Shown: positions 7,902 to 16,393 of the stretch, in pieces
How positions within the stretch are numbered: position 1 is the first letter of the stretch
Layout: the number at the start of each line of letters is the position of its first letter
Assembly (NCBI GenBank): GCA_035547155.1
Contig: DASZVJ010000116.1
Location: 4,511 to 68,510, forward strand
Reading direction: 5' to 3'
Length of the DNA: 64,000 nt
From: CAZNMF01 sp035547155
GTDB taxonomy: Bacteria > Acidobacteriota > Vicinamibacteria > Vicinamibacterales > SCN-69-37
The notes under the pieces: model-generated
What the model was told of the DNA's origin: nothing
Database searches by the model: none
Seen by the model: the letters and a program-made list of their open reading frames with translations, nothing else
Made by a program: the position numbers and the translations under genes

Positions 7902-10388
7902 GTGCGTCTGAAGCTCAGCCCTGTCATCGTCGGAACCGCCGTCGCCGTGTTGTGCCTGGCGGTCGGCATCAAGTCGCAGGCGCCCACGGGCGCTGCGAAC
8001 GCGAAGAAGACGCCGGCTGCGCCCGCGCGGCCAGCCGCGACGGCTCCGAAGCCGAGTGCGCCTGCGCGCCAGGCGCCACGTCAAATCGCAGAAGCGCGTC
8101 CCGCTGCGCCAAAGCCTGCCGCGCCAACCGTGCCGGCACATCCTGACGAAGCGGCGTTCCTCGCGGCGACCGGCCCGCTGTTCGACGGCACGTGCGGCGA
8201 TTGCCACAACGAGTTCGAGCTCGCCGGCGATCTCGATCTCGGTCCGTACTACGAGGTCGCGACGCTGACGTCCGATCGCGACACGTGGGAGAAGATCCTC
8301 GCGAAGCTGAAGGCGGGCGAGATGCCGCCGAAGGACGTCGAGCGGCCAGACGCCCAGATCAAGCAGCTCATCGCGTTCCTCGACAACGAGCTCGATCGGC
8401 AGGATGCGCTCGTGCCGCCCGATCCAGGCCGCGTGACCGCGCGCCGGCTGAACCGCACCGAGTACACGAACACGATTCGCGATCTGCTCGCGATCGACTT
8501 CCGCGCCGACAGGAATTTCCCAACCGACGACTCGGGCGAAGGCTTCGACAACATCGGCGACATCCTCACCGTCTCGCCCGTGCTGATGGAGAAATATCTG
8601 TCGGCGGCCGCGCGTATCGCCGATCGCGCCATTGCCGCCGAGCCGCTGCCGAAGCCCGTCGAAGTCGAGTACAGCCTGCGTTACAAGAATCTGCGGCGGC
8701 TGGATCCGAGCAACGTCGAAGCCACGCATCGCTTCGATTTCGACGCCGACTACGATCTGCGCATCGGCCTGCCCGGTCAGCGCGCCGACGATGCCGCACC
8801 GGTGACGCTCGGCTTGTGGATCGACGGCAAGCTCGCGACGACGAAGACCATCGAGACCAAACCGTCCGGCCTCGTGTACTTCAATCCGTACTCCGAAGAA
8901 CAGCTCCGCGTGCCGGTGCCGGAAGGCGACCACACGCTGCGCCTCGGCTTCATCGACGACGAGTTCGTCAAGACGCTCGCGAAGGACGACATCTACAAGG
9001 ACAAGGTCAACAAGTGGATCGGCTCGGTCACGATCGTCGGCCCGTTCGCGCCGAAGGATCCGAAGCCGAGCCGGACGAAGATCCTGGTCTGCGATCCGAA
9101 GACCGGCGCCGTCTGCGTCGACAAGATCCTGTCGACGCTCGCACGACGCGCGTACCGGCGGCCCGTGACGCACGCGGAGGTCGCGGCGCTGACGCGCTTC
9201 GTCAACATGGCGAAGGCCGACGGCGAGTCCACCGAGCAGGGCATTGCGCTGGCGATTCAGGCGATGCTCGTGTCGCCGAACTTCCTCTTCCACATCGAGC
9301 ACGATCCGAATCCGACGGATCCGACGGCCGTGCATCGCCTCTCGGACGTCGAGCTCGCGTCGCGGCTGAGCTACTTCCTCTGGAACTCGATGCCCGACGA
9401 CGAGCTGCTGTCGCTGGCGGAGCGCCGTCAGCTGCGCACGCCGTCGGTGCTCGAGGCGCAGGTCAAGCGCATGCTGGCGGATCCGAAGTCGTCGGCGCTG
9501 GCGGAGAACTTCGCCGGACAGTGGCTCGAGATCCGCAACCTCGACAGCATCAAGCCCGATCCCCAGAAATTCCCGGCGTGGGGGCCTGAGCTGCGTGACG
9601 CGATGAAGACCGAGACGCGGATGTTCTTCGACGAGATCCTCCGCGAGAACCGGCCGATCAGCGAGTTCCTCAACGCGCGGTACACGTATCTGAACGAGTT
9701 CCTCGCCGACTACTACGGCATCGAGGGTGTGAAGGGACCGGAGTTCCGCCGCGTCGAGCTGACGACCGACGAGCGCGGCGGCGTGCTCGGACAGGGCAGC
9801 GTGCTCGCCGTCTCCAGCTACCCGACGCGCACCTCCGTCGTCATTCGCGGGAAGTACATCCTGCAGAACATTCTCGGCGCGCCGCCGCCCCCGCCGCCGC
9901 CGAACGTGCCCGCGCTCGACGAGAGCGCCGTCGGCACGGCCGCGTCGTTGCGGCAGCAGATGGAGAAGCACCGATCGAATCCGATCTGCGCGTCGTGCCA
10001 TTCGCGCATGGATCCGCTCGGCTTCGCGCTCGAGAACTACGACGCGGTCGGCAAGTGGCGCACGCAGGACGGCGCGTTTCCGGTCGACGCCAGCGGCGTG
10101 CTGCCGAACGGGAAGTCGTTCTCGAGCCCGGCAGAGATGCGCGAGGTCCTGAGCGGGATGCTGCCGGATTTCGCGCACTGCCTGACGGAGAAGATGATGA
10201 CGTACGCGCTCGGCCGCGGCCTCGCGCGCTACGATCGGCCGACGATCAACGGCATCACGAAGCGCCTCGCCGCCGAGGGCTACGGGTTCCAGACGCTCGT
10301 GATGGAAGTGGTGAAGAGCCTGCCGTTCCAGTCGCGCCGCGGCGAAGCCGTCGCGCCGCCCAAGACGCTGCAGACCGCGAGCCGGTGA
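7902..10388 (+). CDS. Exported DUF1587/1592/1588/1585 protein with CxxCH haem motifs
   Basis: This 828-residue protein starts at GTG 7902, 16 bases after the previous stop, with GGAGA upstream. It has a signal anchor (about residues 5-25) and an Ala/Pro-rich linker, then a cytochrome-c-like domain with C98-GDC-H102. Then come the conserved Planctomycete/Acidobacteria blocks: DUF1587 (RLNRTEYTNTIRDLL), DUF1595/1592 (RLSDVELASRLSYFLWNSMPD), DUF1588 with a second C696-ASC-H700 motif followed by MDPLGFALENYD, and DUF1585 (MMTYALGRGLARYD). A run of seven prolines precedes DUF1588. Such proteins are exported and pair with DUF1552 proteins. They are often proposed to act on complex polymers through redox chemistry, but this is not demonstrated. 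It is the last gene of the operon from 5425. Confidence 0.88.
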   Translation: MRLKLSPVIVGTAVAVLCLAVGIKSQAPTGAANAKKTPAAPARPAATAPKPSAPARQAPRQIAEARPAAPKPAAPTVPAHPDEAAFLAATGPLFDGTCGDCHNEFELAGDLDLGPYYEVATLTSDRDTWEKILAKLKAGEMPPKDVERPDAQIKQLIAFLDNELDRQDALVPPDPGRVTARRLNRTEYTNTIRDLLAIDFRADRNFPTDDSGEGFDNIGDILTVSPVLMEKYLSAAARIADRAIAAEPLPKPVEVEYSLRYKNLRRLDPSNVEATHRFDFDADYDLRIGLPGQRADDAAPVTLGLWIDGKLATTKTIETKPSGLVYFNPYSEEQLRVPVPEGDHTLRLGFIDDEFVKTLAKDDIYKDKVNKWIGSVTIVGPFAPKDPKPSRTKILVCDPKTGAVCVDKILSTLARRAYRRPVTHAEVAALTRFVNMAKADGESTEQGIALAIQAMLVSPNFLFHIEHDPNPTDPTAVHRLSDVELASRLSYFLWNSMPDDELLSLAERRQLRTPSVLEAQVKRMLADPKSSALAENFAGQWLEIRNLDSIKPDPQKFPAWGPELRDAMKTETRMFFDEILRENRPISEFLNARYTYLNEFLADYYGIEGVKGPEFRRVELTTDERGGVLGQGSVLAVSSYPTRTSVVIRGKYILQNILGAPPPPPPPNVPALDESAVGTAASLRQQMEKHRSNPICASCHSRMDPLGFALENYDAVGKWRTQDGAFPVDASGVLPNGKSFSSPAEMREVLSGMLPDFAHCLTEKMMTYALGRGLARYDRPTINGITKRLAAEGYGFQTLVMEVVKSLPFQSRRGEAVAPPKTLQTASR

Positions 10389-10399
10389 AATGGCGTTTT

Positions 10400-11041
10400 T
10401 TACTTGATCGAGATCCCCGCGGACAGCACGAGCAACCGCGATCGCTGACGTCCCGGATACGTGATGGTCGGATCCTCCGGCCGCGTCAGATAGAAGCGCA
10501 TGTCGAAGCAGAACGCGAGGTGCGCGGTGTTGAACCAGCGCGCGCCGGCGCCCATGTTGATCGTGCGCTTGCGCGGCGCCGGATCGTCCGGCGCCGTGTC
10601 GCGCTGATAGCTGGCGAAGCTGAGCGGGCCCATGCCGGCGCTCAGATAGCTCCAGCCCTGGCGATGACCGAAGTTGAAGGAGATCTGCGGCGACAGGCCC
10701 ATCAGCTTCTGCGTGATCGGCAGGCCGACGGGATCGCCGGTCGTCTCGTCGTGCGCCTGCCTGCGGCCGCGCGCGAGAATTCCTTCTGCGCCGATGCCGA
10801 GCGCGAAGCCCTTCGTGTGAATCGGATAGACGTGCACGCCGGCCACGCCGCCGAGGCCGCGGGACGGGAGATCCGTTGGCTGGACGCCGAGCCCCGCCGC
10901 CGTCACGGGGTCCTGCTTGAGACCAGCGTAGAACCCGCGCAGGTCGAACGCGAATCGGCCAATCGGCTCGGTCGGCTGTTGCGCGCGCGCAACGGTAGGC
11001 GCGCAGATCAGCGCGGCGGCGATCAAAGCGAAGACACGCAT
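10400..11041 (-). CDS. Predicted outer-membrane beta-barrel protein
   Basis: This 213-residue protein has a signal peptide (residues 1-20, ending VARAQ). The rest alternates hydrophobic and polar residues, with Gly and aromatic residues at strand ends, for example GLSPQISFNFG, WSYLSAGMGPLSFASY and RLLVLSAGISIK. The last residues fit a C-terminal barrel strand. The size suits an eight-stranded barrel of the OmpA/OmpW/PagP type, but no family is recognised. It is convergent with the DUF1592 gene, with only 11 bases between the stop codons, and a CTTCAG-type hairpin separates it from the cca gene upstream. Confidence 0.6.
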   Translation of the reverse strand: MRVFALIAAALICAPTVARAQQPTEPIGRFAFDLRGFYAGLKQDPVTAAGLGVQPTDLPSRGLGGVAGVHVYPIHTKGFALGIGAEGILARGRRQAHDETTGDPVGLPITQKLMGLSPQISFNFGHRQGWSYLSAGMGPLSFASYQRDTAPDDPAPRKRTINMGAGARWFNTAHLAFCFDMRFYLTRPEDPTITYPGRQRSRLLVLSAGISIK

Positions 11042-11062
11042 CTCAGGGAGCGTACAACAAGA

Positions 11063-11084
11063 CCGCGGGGCTGAAGTCCCGCGG
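11063..11084. repeat. REP-like hairpin with CTTCAG/CTGAAG core
   Basis: Two 8-base arms (11063-11070 and 11077-11084, one G-T pair) close a CTGAAG loop. The element ends exactly at the stop codon of the cca gene. Its core is the same as in the hairpins at 42979-43008 and 44361-44380, which suggests one dispersed family. Confidence 0.65.
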
Positions 11085-12464
11085 CTACGATGACGACGGG
11101 ATCATCGTCTTTGCGAGCGCAATCGCCTCGTCGAGCGTCCTGACCTCGCCGTCCATCTGTTTCTCGTACACGGCTTTCAGAATCTCGCCGACGGCCGGCC
11201 CAGGCTTCAGGCCCAATTCGAGCAGATGGCGGCCCATGAGGATCGACACGGGCGGCGCGTGCTCGATGCCGAGCGCGCGGGCGCGCTCGAGGAACCAGTC
11301 CATCGCGGAGCAGTCGAACGCGCCGCCGCGTCCGTGACAGTCGGCCTTGGCGAGCCGCACGAGCAGCTCGAGATCGACTTTGTGCGCGAGCCGGCGGAAC
11401 GCGCCGTCGCTCACGGGCTTCGGCGCCTTGAAGAACGCGCTCGGCTTCAGATGCTGAGCGACGAGGCCGAGCACGGCGTAGCGCACGTCGAAGCCGTCGA
11501 GCGAGTGCAGATTGAGCGTGTCCAGCACGCGCGTCGACGGCTCGACGCCGGCCTCTTCGTGGCCCGGCGATCGCCATCGTCCATCGATCATCGCCGTCGT
11601 CTGCGGCTTCGCGATGTCGTGACAGAGCGCGGCGACCATGATCGCGACGGCGGGCCCGCGCTCGAGGTCGCCGATGCGCCGCCGCGCCTGGTCGACGACC
11701 ATCAGCGTGTGCGTCCACACGTCGCCTTCGGGATGCCACTCGGGATCCTGCGGGCACGTGGCGAGCGGGACGAGATCGGGAAAAAGCGTGTGAATGACGC
11801 CGATTTCCCACGCCAGCGCGAGGCCGACCGACGGTCGCGCGGCCTGCAGGAACAGCTTCTCGAACTCGCCCCAGATGCGCTCGGCCGGCAGATCGTCGAG
11901 CGGGATCGTTCGGCACAGCGTCTTCGTCGCATCGTCGACCGTCAGCTCGAACCGCGCGGCGAATTGCAGCGCGCGCAGCACGCGCAAGCTGTCGTCGCCA
12001 AACGTGCGCGCGTCGACGGCACGCAGGATCTTCGCATCGAGGTCACGTTCGCCGCCGAACGGATCGACGACCTCGCCGGTGAGCGGGTCCATCGACATCG
12101 CGTTGATCGTGAAGTCGCGCCGCCGCGCGGCATCCTCGAGCGGCAGGAACGGATCGCCGTCGACGACGAAGCCCTTGTGGCCGCGGCCGGTCTTCGACTC
12201 GCGCCGCGGCAGCGACACGTCGACGTTCGCGATCTTGAAGACCGTGAAGCTCTCGCCGACCGTATCCACGCGTCCGAAGCGCTGGACGATCGCGCGCACG
12301 CGATCCGCTGGCAGGCCGAAGACTTCGACGTCGATGTCCTTGGACGTCCGCCCCAGGCGCGCGTCGCGGACCCATCCGCCGACGAGCAGCGCACGCCCAC
12401 CGGCATCGCGGACCGCGCGCGCGAGATCGAGAACGAGGTCAGGAATGAGAGGCCCCATCCGCAT
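11085..12464 (-). CDS. cca: CCA tRNA nucleotidyltransferase with HD domain
   Basis: This 459-residue protein adds or repairs the 3' CCA end of tRNAs. The class II nucleotidyltransferase core is clear: LLVGGWVRDARLG followed by the catalytic DIDVEVFG (about residues 26-50), then RRDFTINAM and DPFGGERDL, and the tRNA-binding helix segment SLRVLRALQFAARF. A C-terminal HD domain (LCHDIAKP near residue 280) is typical of bacterial CCA enzymes that also trim cyclic phosphates. The start at 12464 overlaps the end of the upstream SDR gene by 26 bases (20 if the ATG at 12458 is used), so the two are likely cotranscribed. Confidence 0.9.
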   Translation of the reverse strand: MRMGPLIPDLVLDLARAVRDAGGRALLVGGWVRDARLGRTSKDIDVEVFGLPADRVRAIVQRFGRVDTVGESFTVFKIANVDVSLPRRESKTGRGHKGFVVDGDPFLPLEDAARRRDFTINAMSMDPLTGEVVDPFGGERDLDAKILRAVDARTFGDDSLRVLRALQFAARFELTVDDATKTLCRTIPLDDLPAERIWGEFEKLFLQAARPSVGLALAWEIGVIHTLFPDLVPLATCPQDPEWHPEGDVWTHTLMVVDQARRRIGDLERGPAVAIMVAALCHDIAKPQTTAMIDGRWRSPGHEEAGVEPSTRVLDTLNLHSLDGFDVRYAVLGLVAQHLKPSAFFKAPKPVSDGAFRRLAHKVDLELLVRLAKADCHGRGGAFDCSAMDWFLERARALGIEHAPPVSILMGRHLLELGLKPGPAVGEILKAVYEKQMDGEVRTLDEAIALAKTMIPSSS

Positions 12465-13266
12465 CGGCTCGTGCGTGGTGCCGCCGGCGTCCGAATCGCT
12501 GCACGACGCGATCGGCCTTGGCCGGAGCGACGACGCCGAGGACGGACAGCCACCACGCCTTCGGCAGGGGATAGACCTCGGCCTTCGGTGAGATCACGCA
12601 TTGCACGATCGTGCGTGCGACGTCCTCGGCCGACTGGCTCGGGCCGTGGCCGGCGGTCTCGTGTCCGAAGTCGCGCGAGATCGCATCGCGGAACTCGGTC
12701 CGCGTCGACACCGGCAGCACGACCGACGCGTGGAACGGCGTGCCGACGAACTCGGCGCGCAGCGATTCGATGAACGCGACTTGAGCGGCTTTCGTCGCGG
12801 CATAGACGCTCGATCCGCCGACGCCGCGCCGGCCGACGATCGACGACACGGCGATGATGTGCCCATGGCCCTGCCGGCGCATCGCGAGAAGCGCGGCGTG
12901 CGCCGCGTACAACGTGCCCAGCAGGTTCACATCGACCAGCCGTCGCATCGCGTCCGTCGACGTCTCTTCCAGCGTGCCGTGATAGCCGATGCCGGCGTTG
13001 CAGATCATCACGTCGAGCCGTCCGCCGGCGTCGACGGCGCGTGCGACGAGCGCCTGCATGTCGGTTTCGCTCGTGACGTCGCCGGGACACGCGACGATGA
13101 GCCCACCGCCCGCGATGGGCTCATTCGCGAGCGAGTCGAGGCGATCGCCGCGTCGCGCCGACGCGATCACGGTTGCGCCTTCGGCTGCGAGCTGTCGCGC
13201 GACGGCACGGCCGATGCCTGCGGACGCGCCGGTGATGGCGATCACGCGTCCCGCCAGCCGGCTCAT
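12439..13266 (-). CDS. Short-chain dehydrogenase/reductase
   Basis: This 275-residue SDR has the NAD(P) motif TGASAGIG (residues 12-19), the structural NAG motif CNAGIGYHG, and the catalytic Ser in VSSIVG followed by YAATK. The C-terminal part has a weak hydrophobic stretch (WWLSVLGVVAP), which could bind the membrane or a lipid substrate. The substrate is unknown. It lies in a tight minus-strand operon: its ATG overlaps the stop codon of the proline dehydrogenase gene (ATGA at 13263-13266), and its own end overlaps the cca start. It could act on a lipid carbonyl, given the acyltransferase in the same operon, but that is a guess. Confidence 0.85.
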   Translation of the reverse strand: MSRLAGRVIAITGASAGIGRAVARQLAAEGATVIASARRGDRLDSLANEPIAGGGLIVACPGDVTSETDMQALVARAVDAGGRLDVMICNAGIGYHGTLEETSTDAMRRLVDVNLLGTLYAAHAALLAMRRQGHGHIIAVSSIVGRRGVGGSSVYAATKAAQVAFIESLRAEFVGTPFHASVVLPVSTRTEFRDAISRDFGHETAGHGPSQSAEDVARTIVQCVISPKAEVYPLPKAWWLSVLGVVAPAKADRVVQRFGRRRHHARADADGASHS

Positions 13267-14213
13267 GCGCCCGCACCTCGATCCTCGCGAAACAGGCTCT
13301 TGAGCACGAATCCGACGTTGGCCGGGCGCTCGCCGAGACGCCGCATGAAGTACGGAAACCACTCCTTGCCGAACGGCACGTACACGCGGAACCGATAGCC
13401 GGCTGCCGACAGCGACGCCTGCAGATCGCGGCGAATGCCGTAGAGCATCTGGAGCTCGAAGCGGTCCTTGTCGATGTGCCGTTCGTCGGCGAACCGGCGG
13501 GCCGCGTCGATGATGGCGGGATCGTGCGTCGCGATCGCCGGATACGTGCCCTGCGCCATGAGCACGCGCATCAACACGAGATACTGGCCGTCCACTTCTT
13601 CTTTCGTCTGGAACGCGACGTCCTTGTGCTCGCGATAGGCGCCCTTGACGAGCCGCACGCGCGCGCCCAGCTCGTTCAACCGCGTCACGTCGTCCGGCGA
13701 TCGCCGCAGGCACGACTGAATCACGACGCCCATGTTGCGATAGCCGATGCTCCAGAGGTTCTCGAAGATCTCCAGCGTCTGGGCCGTGTACGCCGATCCT
13801 TCCATGTCGACGCGGATGAAGAAGTCGGACTCGTTCGCGGCTTCGAGAATGCGCCGGAGATGGTCGGTCGCCGTCGCGCGGTCGACGTCCAGACCGATCT
13901 GCGTGAGCTTGACGGACAGATTGCGGCTGATGCCCGCCGCCGCTGCGGCGCGCATCGTCTCGATGTAGTCCAGCGTGGCCGCGAGTGCGGGCTCGATGGC
14001 GGTGACGCGCTCGCCGAGGTGATCGAGCGTGACCGTGCGTCCCTGCCGCTCGATCGCCTGCGCTGCGGCGATCGCTTCTGGCAGCGTCTCTCCAGCGACG
14101 AATCGCCGCGCGAAGCTGTTCGGTCGACGCATGCCGTAACGCGATGCGACGCGCTTCAGCATCGCGCTGCCGGCGAGCATCGAGAATGTCGCCTTCGACA
14201 GAGACGCGATCAT
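13263..14213 (-). CDS. Monofunctional proline dehydrogenase
   Basis: This 316-residue TIM-barrel enzyme oxidises proline to pyrroline-5-carboxylate with FAD and passes electrons to the quinone pool. Conserved segments include LSVKLTQIGLD, FFIRVDMEGSAY, VVIQSCLRRSPDD, VRLVKGAYREHKD, ATHDPAII, FELQMLYGIR and RVYVPFGKEWFPYFMRRLGERP, the last of which carries the substrate-binding arginines near the C-terminus. It lacks the aldehyde dehydrogenase half found in PutA, and no pyrroline-5-carboxylate dehydrogenase is nearby. The ATG at 14213 shares one base with the stop of the upstream acyltransferase (TGATG), and its stop overlaps the SDR start, so the genes are translationally coupled. Confidence 0.92.
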   Translation of the reverse strand: MIASLSKATFSMLAGSAMLKRVASRYGMRRPNSFARRFVAGETLPEAIAAAQAIERQGRTVTLDHLGERVTAIEPALAATLDYIETMRAAAAAGISRNLSVKLTQIGLDVDRATATDHLRRILEAANESDFFIRVDMEGSAYTAQTLEIFENLWSIGYRNMGVVIQSCLRRSPDDVTRLNELGARVRLVKGAYREHKDVAFQTKEEVDGQYLVLMRVLMAQGTYPAIATHDPAIIDAARRFADERHIDKDRFELQMLYGIRRDLQASLSAAGYRFRVYVPFGKEWFPYFMRRLGERPANVGFVLKSLFREDRGAGA

Positions 14214-15337
14214 CAGTGCGTCGTCCTGCGCGGCGTCAGCAGATGTTGGATCGTCCGCGCGTAGTAGCGCAGGACGATGCGATCGCGCACGCGGATGCGT
14301 TGTCGCTCGACGACGATGACGCCGCGTTCCTCGAGGCGCGCGACGCCGTCGTCGACGGCCTGACGGCCGGTTTTGACGGATAGATTCGCGCCGCTGGCGG
14401 AGAGCAGGCCGATCAGCTCGTCGATCCGCGCCTGCAGCTCGCTGATGGGCATCTGCGGCCGGCACATCGCGGCGACGAGCGCCGTCGGCAGCACTTTGTA
14501 CAGGCGGCCGATCTCGTCGTGGACCTGATGGACGAGCGTCACGAGATCGCGGCGCGACTCCGGATCGACGTTGGCGAGCGGCACGGGCGTGCCGAACGTC
14601 ACGAACGCGCGCCCGCGGAAGCCGACGGCGTGGCGGATCATCTCCGCGAGCTCCTGGCTGAACGGCCGCGCGCGCTTCTTCAGCGCCTCGCGCGAGATGA
14701 TGCGATCTTCCAGCGTCAGGTCGTACGCGATGGCCATCGGCATCAGCACGATCTCCGCGCGATCCGCGGCGAGCGCCGCCTGGAACAGGCCGGTCTTGAA
14801 CGGCTTCAGCTCACCGCTGTAGCTGCGGCCGCCTTCGGCGTAGTAGAGCAGATCGCGGCGCTTGAGCAGCTCCGCGACGTACGCGCGCAGCGTCGCGAGA
14901 TACAGCGGGTCCTTGCTGTTGCGGCGCAGCGGCAGCGCACCCGTGACGTGACGATGAATCAGGCCGAGCGGGCCGGTGAACAGGTTGATGCCCGCGGCCG
15001 TGACCGGCGGACGCACGCCGTTGTCGTCGAGCACGAGCGGCTCGATCAGATAGTCGAGATGGCTCTTGTGATTCGAGACGTAGACGACGCGGCTGTGGCG
15101 CGTTGCGTCGATCGCGCGATCGACGTGCTCGGTGATGCGCTTGACCTTGCGGAGGATCGGATAGAGCGGGTGTTGTAACGCGCGATAGAAGCGATACCGC
15201 TGCGTGGTGCGCAGCTCCTCGAGATAGCCCTCGATCCGCTGACGCGCGTCCTCGTCCGGCCCGCCCGCGTCGCCGCGCAAGTACTTGGCGACTTCATCGC
15301 GAGCCAGGACGGCCTGAGTGATCTCGTCCGGCCTCAC
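14213..15337 (-). CDS. PlsB-like glycerol-phosphate acyltransferase
   Basis: This 374-residue protein has the glycerolipid acyltransferase motifs: NHKSHLDYL (the H-x4-D catalytic pair, near residue 88), RRNSKDPLY (block II) and YAEGGRSYSG (block III, as in PlsB's EGGRSRTG). It probably acylates glycerol-3-phosphate or a lysophospholipid at the inner membrane. It is much shorter than E. coli PlsB, which has about 800 residues, so only the catalytic core is present. The start is GTG 15337. A -10 box lies nine bases upstream, so the transcript may be leaderless. It is the first gene of a four-gene operon with proline dehydrogenase, SDR and cca. Confidence 0.82.
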   Translation of the reverse strand: MRPDEITQAVLARDEVAKYLRGDAGGPDEDARQRIEGYLEELRTTQRYRFYRALQHPLYPILRKVKRITEHVDRAIDATRHSRVVYVSNHKSHLDYLIEPLVLDDNGVRPPVTAAGINLFTGPLGLIHRHVTGALPLRRNSKDPLYLATLRAYVAELLKRRDLLYYAEGGRSYSGELKPFKTGLFQAALAADRAEIVLMPMAIAYDLTLEDRIISREALKKRARPFSQELAEMIRHAVGFRGRAFVTFGTPVPLANVDPESRRDLVTLVHQVHDEIGRLYKVLPTALVAAMCRPQMPISELQARIDELIGLLSASGANLSVKTGRQAVDDGVARLEERGVIVVERQRIRVRDRIVLRYYARTIQHLLTPRRTTH

Positions 15338-15346
15338 GGTTTCCGA

Positions 15347-15352
15347 ACTATA
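15347..15352 (-). promoter_or_regulatory. -10 box TATAGT before the acyltransferase operon
   Basis: TATAGT on the minus strand ends nine bases before the GTG at 15337, between the isocitrate dehydrogenase stop and this start. No ribosome site fits between them. This suggests a leaderless or very short-leader mRNA. Confidence 0.5.
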
Positions 15353-15379
15353 GCAGAGCGTGACGCCGCGGATCGGGCG

Positions 15380-16393
15380 TCAGCGCGCCATCGCCTGAAC
15401 GATCGCGCGGCCGAAGTCGGACGTCGATGCGGTGCCGCCGAGATCGCGCGTCCGCACGCGCCCGTCGGTGAGGACGCGATCGAGCGCCACGCGAATCGTC
15501 GAGGCGGCGCTCGTCTCGCCGATGTGATCGAGCATCAGCAGCGCAGAGAGCAGCAGCGCCGTCGGATTCGCGACGTTCTTGCCGGCGATGTCCGGCGCGG
15601 TGCCGTGGACGGCTTCGAACACGGCGGAGTCCGCGCCGATGTTCGCGCCGGGCACGACGCCGAGCCCGCCGACGAGACCCGCGCACAGGTCGGAGACGAT
15701 GTCGCCGTACAGATTCGGCAGGACGAGCACGTCGAACTGTTCCGGCCGCATCACGAGGTGCATGCAGGCCGCATCGACGATCCGCTCTTCGTACGTGATA
15801 TCGGGAAAGTCCTTCGCGACCGCACGCGCCGACTCGATGAACAGGCCGTCGCCGAGCTTCATGATGTTGGCTTTGTGCACGGCCGTGACCTTTTTGCGGC
15901 CCCGGCGCACGGCGTGCTCGAACGCGAATCGCGCGATGCGCGTGGACGCTTTTGCCGTGATGATCTTCAGGCTCTCGACGACGCCGGGGACGACGACGTG
16001 CTCGAGGCCGGCGTAGAGATCCTCGGTGTTCTCGCGGACGATGACGAGGTCGACGCGATCGAAGCGGCTCGGCACGCCGGGCAGATTGCGGACAGGACGC
16101 AGGTTTGCGTAGAGATCGAGCGCCTTTCGCAGGCCGACGTTCACGCTCGTGAAGCCCTGTCCGATCGGCGTCGTCACCGGCCCTTTCAGCGCGACGCGAT
16201 TGCGCCGGATCGATGCGAGCAGCGCGTCGGGCAGGGTCTGGCCCGTCTGTTCCGCCGCAATCAATCCGGCGTCGTGCCGTTCCCAGGTGATGCCCGCGCC
16301 GGCCGCGTCGAGAATGGCGACGACCGCGTCGGTTACTTCAGGCCCGATGCCGTCGCCGGGAATGAGCGTGATGGTGTGACGCGATGAGGGCAT
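15380..16393 (-). CDS. Isocitrate dehydrogenase of the NAD-type decarboxylating family
   Basis: This 337-residue protein belongs to the isocitrate/isopropylmalate dehydrogenase family. It starts with LIPGDGIGPEV and has the substrate motif VNVGLRKALDLYANLRPV, then IVRENTEDLYAGLEH, the catalytic Lys/Tyr segments and the metal-binding Asp in LPNLYGDIVSDL, followed by FEAVHGTAPDIAGK. The RENTEDLYAG wording fits isocitrate dehydrogenases of the short homo-oligomeric type better than LeuB. It would produce 2-oxoglutarate in the TCA cycle. The coenzyme is probably NAD, judging from the segment after HGTAPDIAGK, but this is not certain. Its ATG is divergent from the membrane protein at 16392, and the two ATGs share the bases CATG. 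Confidence 0.85.
   Translation of the reverse strand: MPSSRHTITLIPGDGIGPEVTDAVVAILDAAGAGITWERHDAGLIAAEQTGQTLPDALLASIRRNRVALKGPVTTPIGQGFTSVNVGLRKALDLYANLRPVRNLPGVPSRFDRVDLVIVRENTEDLYAGLEHVVVPGVVESLKIITAKASTRIARFAFEHAVRRGRKKVTAVHKANIMKLGDGLFIESARAVAKDFPDITYEERIVDAACMHLVMRPEQFDVLVLPNLYGDIVSDLCAGLVGGLGVVPGANIGADSAVFEAVHGTAPDIAGKNVANPTALLLSALLMLDHIGETSAASTIRVALDRVLTDGRVRTRDLGGTASTSDFGRAIVQAMAR

Noticed and set aside
7866..10178. A 770-codon minus-strand frame opposite the DUF1592 gene
   Set aside because: The plus strand has CxxCH motifs and all DUF1592-family blocks; the antisense product is low-complexity Arg/Val/Asp.
10395..10400. T-run after the DUF1592 gene as an intrinsic terminator
   Set aside because: There is a run of six T, but no convincing GC hairpin directly before it.
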